8,134 nt of DNA from an uncultured Alphaproteobacteria bacterium (GTDB lineage: Bacteria > Pseudomonadota > Alphaproteobacteria > Micropepsales > Micropepsaceae). The stretch covers positions 1-8,134 of the forward strand of contig CAIXUE010000211.1 in NCBI GenBank assembly GCA_903922545.1. The letters run 5' to 3'. Made by a program: the position numbers and the translations under genes. Below, in pieces: positions 6,687-8,134 of this stretch (position 1 is its first letter; the number at the start of each line of letters is the position of its first letter). A model generated the notes under the pieces. That model had not been told where the DNA came from and did not search any database. It saw only the letters and a program-made list of their open reading frames with translations.

Positions 6687-7930
6687 GCCGGCTTTACCAG
6701 GACGTGTTTCTTTTTTCCGCTTGAAAGTTTGAGTACGCCGTCGCTGTTGAGGGCGGATGCATCGACTGTCAGCCGCGGATCGCTGATCGCGGCATCGTTC
6801 AATTTCAAGCCGTTGTTGGCGATCAATTTGCGCGCTTCGGAATTGGAGGCGGCCAGCCCCGCCGCCACGGCCAGATTTAAAATGCCATCGGGCAGTTTTG
6901 CGGTGATGGTGGGAAGACCTTCCGCCATCGCGCCTTCTTCAAACGCCCGGCGGGCGGTGTCTGCCGCTTTTTCCGCGGCCTCGCGGCCATGCAGGATGGC
7001 GGTGGCTTCGGTGGCCAGAATCTTCTTGGCGTCGTTGCGTTCCGCGCCTTCCAGCTTTTCCAGCCGGGCAATTTCGTCTTCCGGCATATCGGTGAAGAGG
7101 CGCAGAAAGCGGCCGACATCGCCGTCTTCGGTGTTGCGCCAGAATTGCCAATAATCATAAGGACTGCACATGTCGGCATTGAGCCACACCGCGCCCGCCA
7201 CGGTCTTGCCCATCTTGGCGCCCGAGGCCGTGGTGATCAGTGGCGTGGTCAAGCCGAACAGGCTGGCTGTGCCCATACGTCGTCCCAGCTCAATGCCGGA
7301 GATGACATTGCCCCACTGGTCCGCGCCGGAGGATTGCACCCGGCAGCCAAACCGCTTGTTCAATTCGACAAAATCGAAGGCCTGCATCAGGGAATAATTG
7401 AATTCCAGGAACGACAAGGGCTGCTCGCGTTCCAGCCGCATCTTCACGCTGTCCATGGTCAGCATGCGGTTGACCGAGAAGTGACGCCCCACTTCGCGCA
7501 GGAAGGGAATGTATTCCAGCCTGTCGAGCCAGTCGGCATTGTCCACCATCACGGCGTCCGATGGCCCGTCGCCGAATGTCAGCAGATGCCGCACACCCTG
7601 CAGCATGCTACGCTTGTTTTCTTCAATCTGTTCTGAAGTCAGGATCAGCCGCGTTTCATCCTTGCCGCTGGGATCGCCGGCCTTGGTGGTGCCGCCGCCC
7701 ATCAGCAGAATCGGCTTGTGGCCGGCCTGCTGCAGCCGGCGCAGGGTCATCAGCTGCACCAGATTGCCGATATGCATCGACTTGGCGGTGCAGTCGAAGC
7801 CGATATAGGCGGTGACGCGCTCCTTGCCGAACAGGGCGTCCAGCTCCTGCGGGTTCGAGCAGTCGTAATAGGCGCCGCGCGCCACGAAAGTGCGGAGGAA
7901 TTCGGACTGGAATTGCGGCGCGGCGGGCAT
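6683..7930 (-). CDS. tyrS: Tyrosyl-tRNA synthetase (class I)
   Basis: Charges tRNA(Tyr) with tyrosine in the cytosol. The 415 residues form a complete bacterial TyrRS. The Rossmann-fold catalytic domain carries AYIGFDCTA (41-49) and the HIGH-type motif HIGN (53-56). The tyrosine pocket has Y179, Q183 and D186 in [11 protein letters not shown] and Q205 in GADQWGN. The KMSKS-type loop is KMGKT (239-243), a normal variant for TyrRS. After an alpha-helical anticodon-binding region, an S4-like RNA-binding domain occupies about 345-412, with [17 protein letters not shown]. The ATG at 7930-7928 was chosen because [13 protein letters not shown] then begins at the expected distance from the N-terminus; the frame stays open upstream into anmK DNA without family-like sequence. 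The Shine-Dalgarno is weak. The TAG stop interlocks with that of the AsmA-like gene. Confidence 0.97.
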   Translation of the reverse strand: MPAAPQFQSEFLRTFVARGAYYDCSNPQELDALFGKERVTAYIGFDCTAKSMHIGNLVQLMTLRRLQQAGHKPILLMGGGTTKAGDPSGKDETRLILTSEQIEENKRSMLQGVRHLLTFGDGPSDAVMVDNADWLDRLEYIPFLREVGRHFSVNRMLTMDSVKMRLEREQPLSFLEFNYSLMQAFDFVELNKRFGCRVQSSGADQWGNVISGIELGRRMGTASLFGLTTPLITTASGAKMGKTVAGAVWLNADMCSPYDYWQFWRNTEDGDVGRFLRLFTDMPEDEIARLEKLEGAERNDAKKILATEATAILHGREAAEKAADTARRAFEEGAMAEGLPTITAKLPDGILNLAVAAGLAASNSEARKLIANNGLKLNDAAISDPRLTVDASALNSDGVLKLSSGKKKHVLVKPA

Positions 7931-7951
7931 GATAGTGGCTCTGGCTTTCTT

Positions 7952-7978
7952 CCCCGCATGGCGAAGCTGTTGGCGGGG
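7952..7978 (-). repeat. Inverted repeat in the tyrS leader region
   Basis: CCCCGC (7952-7957) and GCGGGG (7973-7978) are perfectly complementary around a 15-base loop, some 22 bases upstream of the tyrS ATG. In the tyrS transcript it could fold as a 6-pair GC stem. No T-run follows, so it is not an intrinsic terminator, and no T-box features are seen. Confidence 0.35.
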
Positions 7979-7983
7979 TTTAA

Positions 7984-7989
7984 TATACT
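7984..7989 (+). promoter_or_regulatory. Candidate -10 element for anmK
   Basis: TATACT (five of six matches to TATAAT) is the best -10-like hexamer in the 76-base divergent gap. No convincing -35 lies 16-18 bases upstream (GCGAAG at the 17-base spacing). If used, transcription would start about 10 bases before the anmK ATG. Confidence 0.3.
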
Positions 7990-8006
7990 GATCGGGCTTA
8001 GCACAA

Positions 8007-8134
8007 ATGGCGGAAATTTCGAAAGTCATCGGCCTGATGAGCGGCACCTCGCTGGACGGGGTGGACGTCGCCATGATCGAAACCGACGGCAGACGCGTCA
8101 AGGCGTTCGGCCCATCCGGCTACCGGCCCTATAC
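8007..8134 (+). CDS. anmK: Anhydro-N-acetylmuramic acid kinase, 5' part (3' end outside window)
   Basis: AnmK hydrolyses the 1,6-anhydro ring of anhydro-MurNAc and phosphorylates the sugar to MurNAc-6-phosphate, a step in cytosolic recycling of peptidoglycan fragments. Only 42 codons are visible. They read [20 protein letters not shown] and then VAMIETDG; the [12 protein letters not shown] block (residues 9-20) is the hallmark nucleotide-binding N-terminus of the family. A TGA stands in frame at 7989-7991 and no other start codon lies between it and the ATG, so the start is well fixed although no Shine-Dalgarno is seen. The gene is divergent from tyrS, an arrangement common in alphaproteobacteria. 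The full protein would be about 360-380 residues. Confidence 0.93.
   Translation, partial: MAEISKVIGLMSGTSLDGVDVAMIETDGRRVKAFGPSGYRPY

Noticed and set aside
6706..6718. T-rich stretch after the AsmA-like stop as an intrinsic terminator
   Set aside because: There is no stable stem just before it; the T-run is the complement of the Lys codons (GKKKH) near the tyrS C-terminus.
7202..7216. KMGKT in place of KMSKS in TyrRS as an anomaly
   Set aside because: This variant is normal for TyrRS proteins; E. coli TyrRS has KFGKT.
7931..8101. 57-codon upstream extension of tyrS
   Set aside because: It would run through the divergent anmK start and does not resemble a TyrRS N-terminus; the ATG at 7930 fits the family.
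1..8134. Search for a mobile element, defence system, CRISPR array or toxin-antitoxin pair
   Set aside because: All DNA is accounted for by conserved housekeeping and envelope genes; no transposase, spacer repeats, integrase or small paired genes are seen.

Overview
The window (8,134 bases, GC-rich) reads as ordinary chromosomal DNA of an alphaproteobacterium. The TyrRS, RF2, bactofilin and one-Cys Bcp sequences all look alphaproteobacterial, the bactofilin opens with the Caulobacter-type MFSK motif, and tyrS and anmK stand back to back as in many members of that class. A genus cannot be named from this alone. I see no insertion sequence, phage gene, CRISPR array, tRNA or rRNA, and no sign of recent transfer. 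Coding density is very high: the only non-coding stretches are about 147 bases (3087-3233), 76 bases (7931-8006) and 2 bases (550-551).

Layout. (1) The 3' half of prfB (release factor 2) enters from the left on the + strand and stops 2 bases before a convergent minus-strand operon. (2) That operon, read right to left, is bcp (peroxiredoxin), then a membrane-anchored M23 (LytM-type) peptidase, then a bactofilin. bcp and the peptidase share ATGA; the peptidase and the bactofilin overlap by 11 bases. (3) A 147-base divergent intergenic region holds a plausible bcp promoter with two inverted repeats. (4) A 1,150-codon AsmA/YhdP-like envelope protein gene runs rightward from a TTG start. (5) Convergent to it is tyrS; the two stop codons interlock in a single CTAG. 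(6) Divergent from tyrS, the first 42 codons of anmK run off the right edge.

Functionally, four of the genes concern the cell envelope. Bactofilin plus M23 peptidase is a cytoskeletal scaffold with its peptidoglycan hydrolase, the AsmA-like protein probably serves lipid or outer-membrane homeostasis, and AnmK recycles peptidoglycan-derived anhydro-MurNAc. The others are translation genes (prfB, tyrS) and peroxide defence (bcp). The most interesting unit is the tightly coupled bcp/M23/bactofilin operon. Bactofilin-M23 pairing is already known in relatives, so it is not an undescribed system; the peroxiredoxin at its head and the symmetric DNA in its promoter are the less explained parts.
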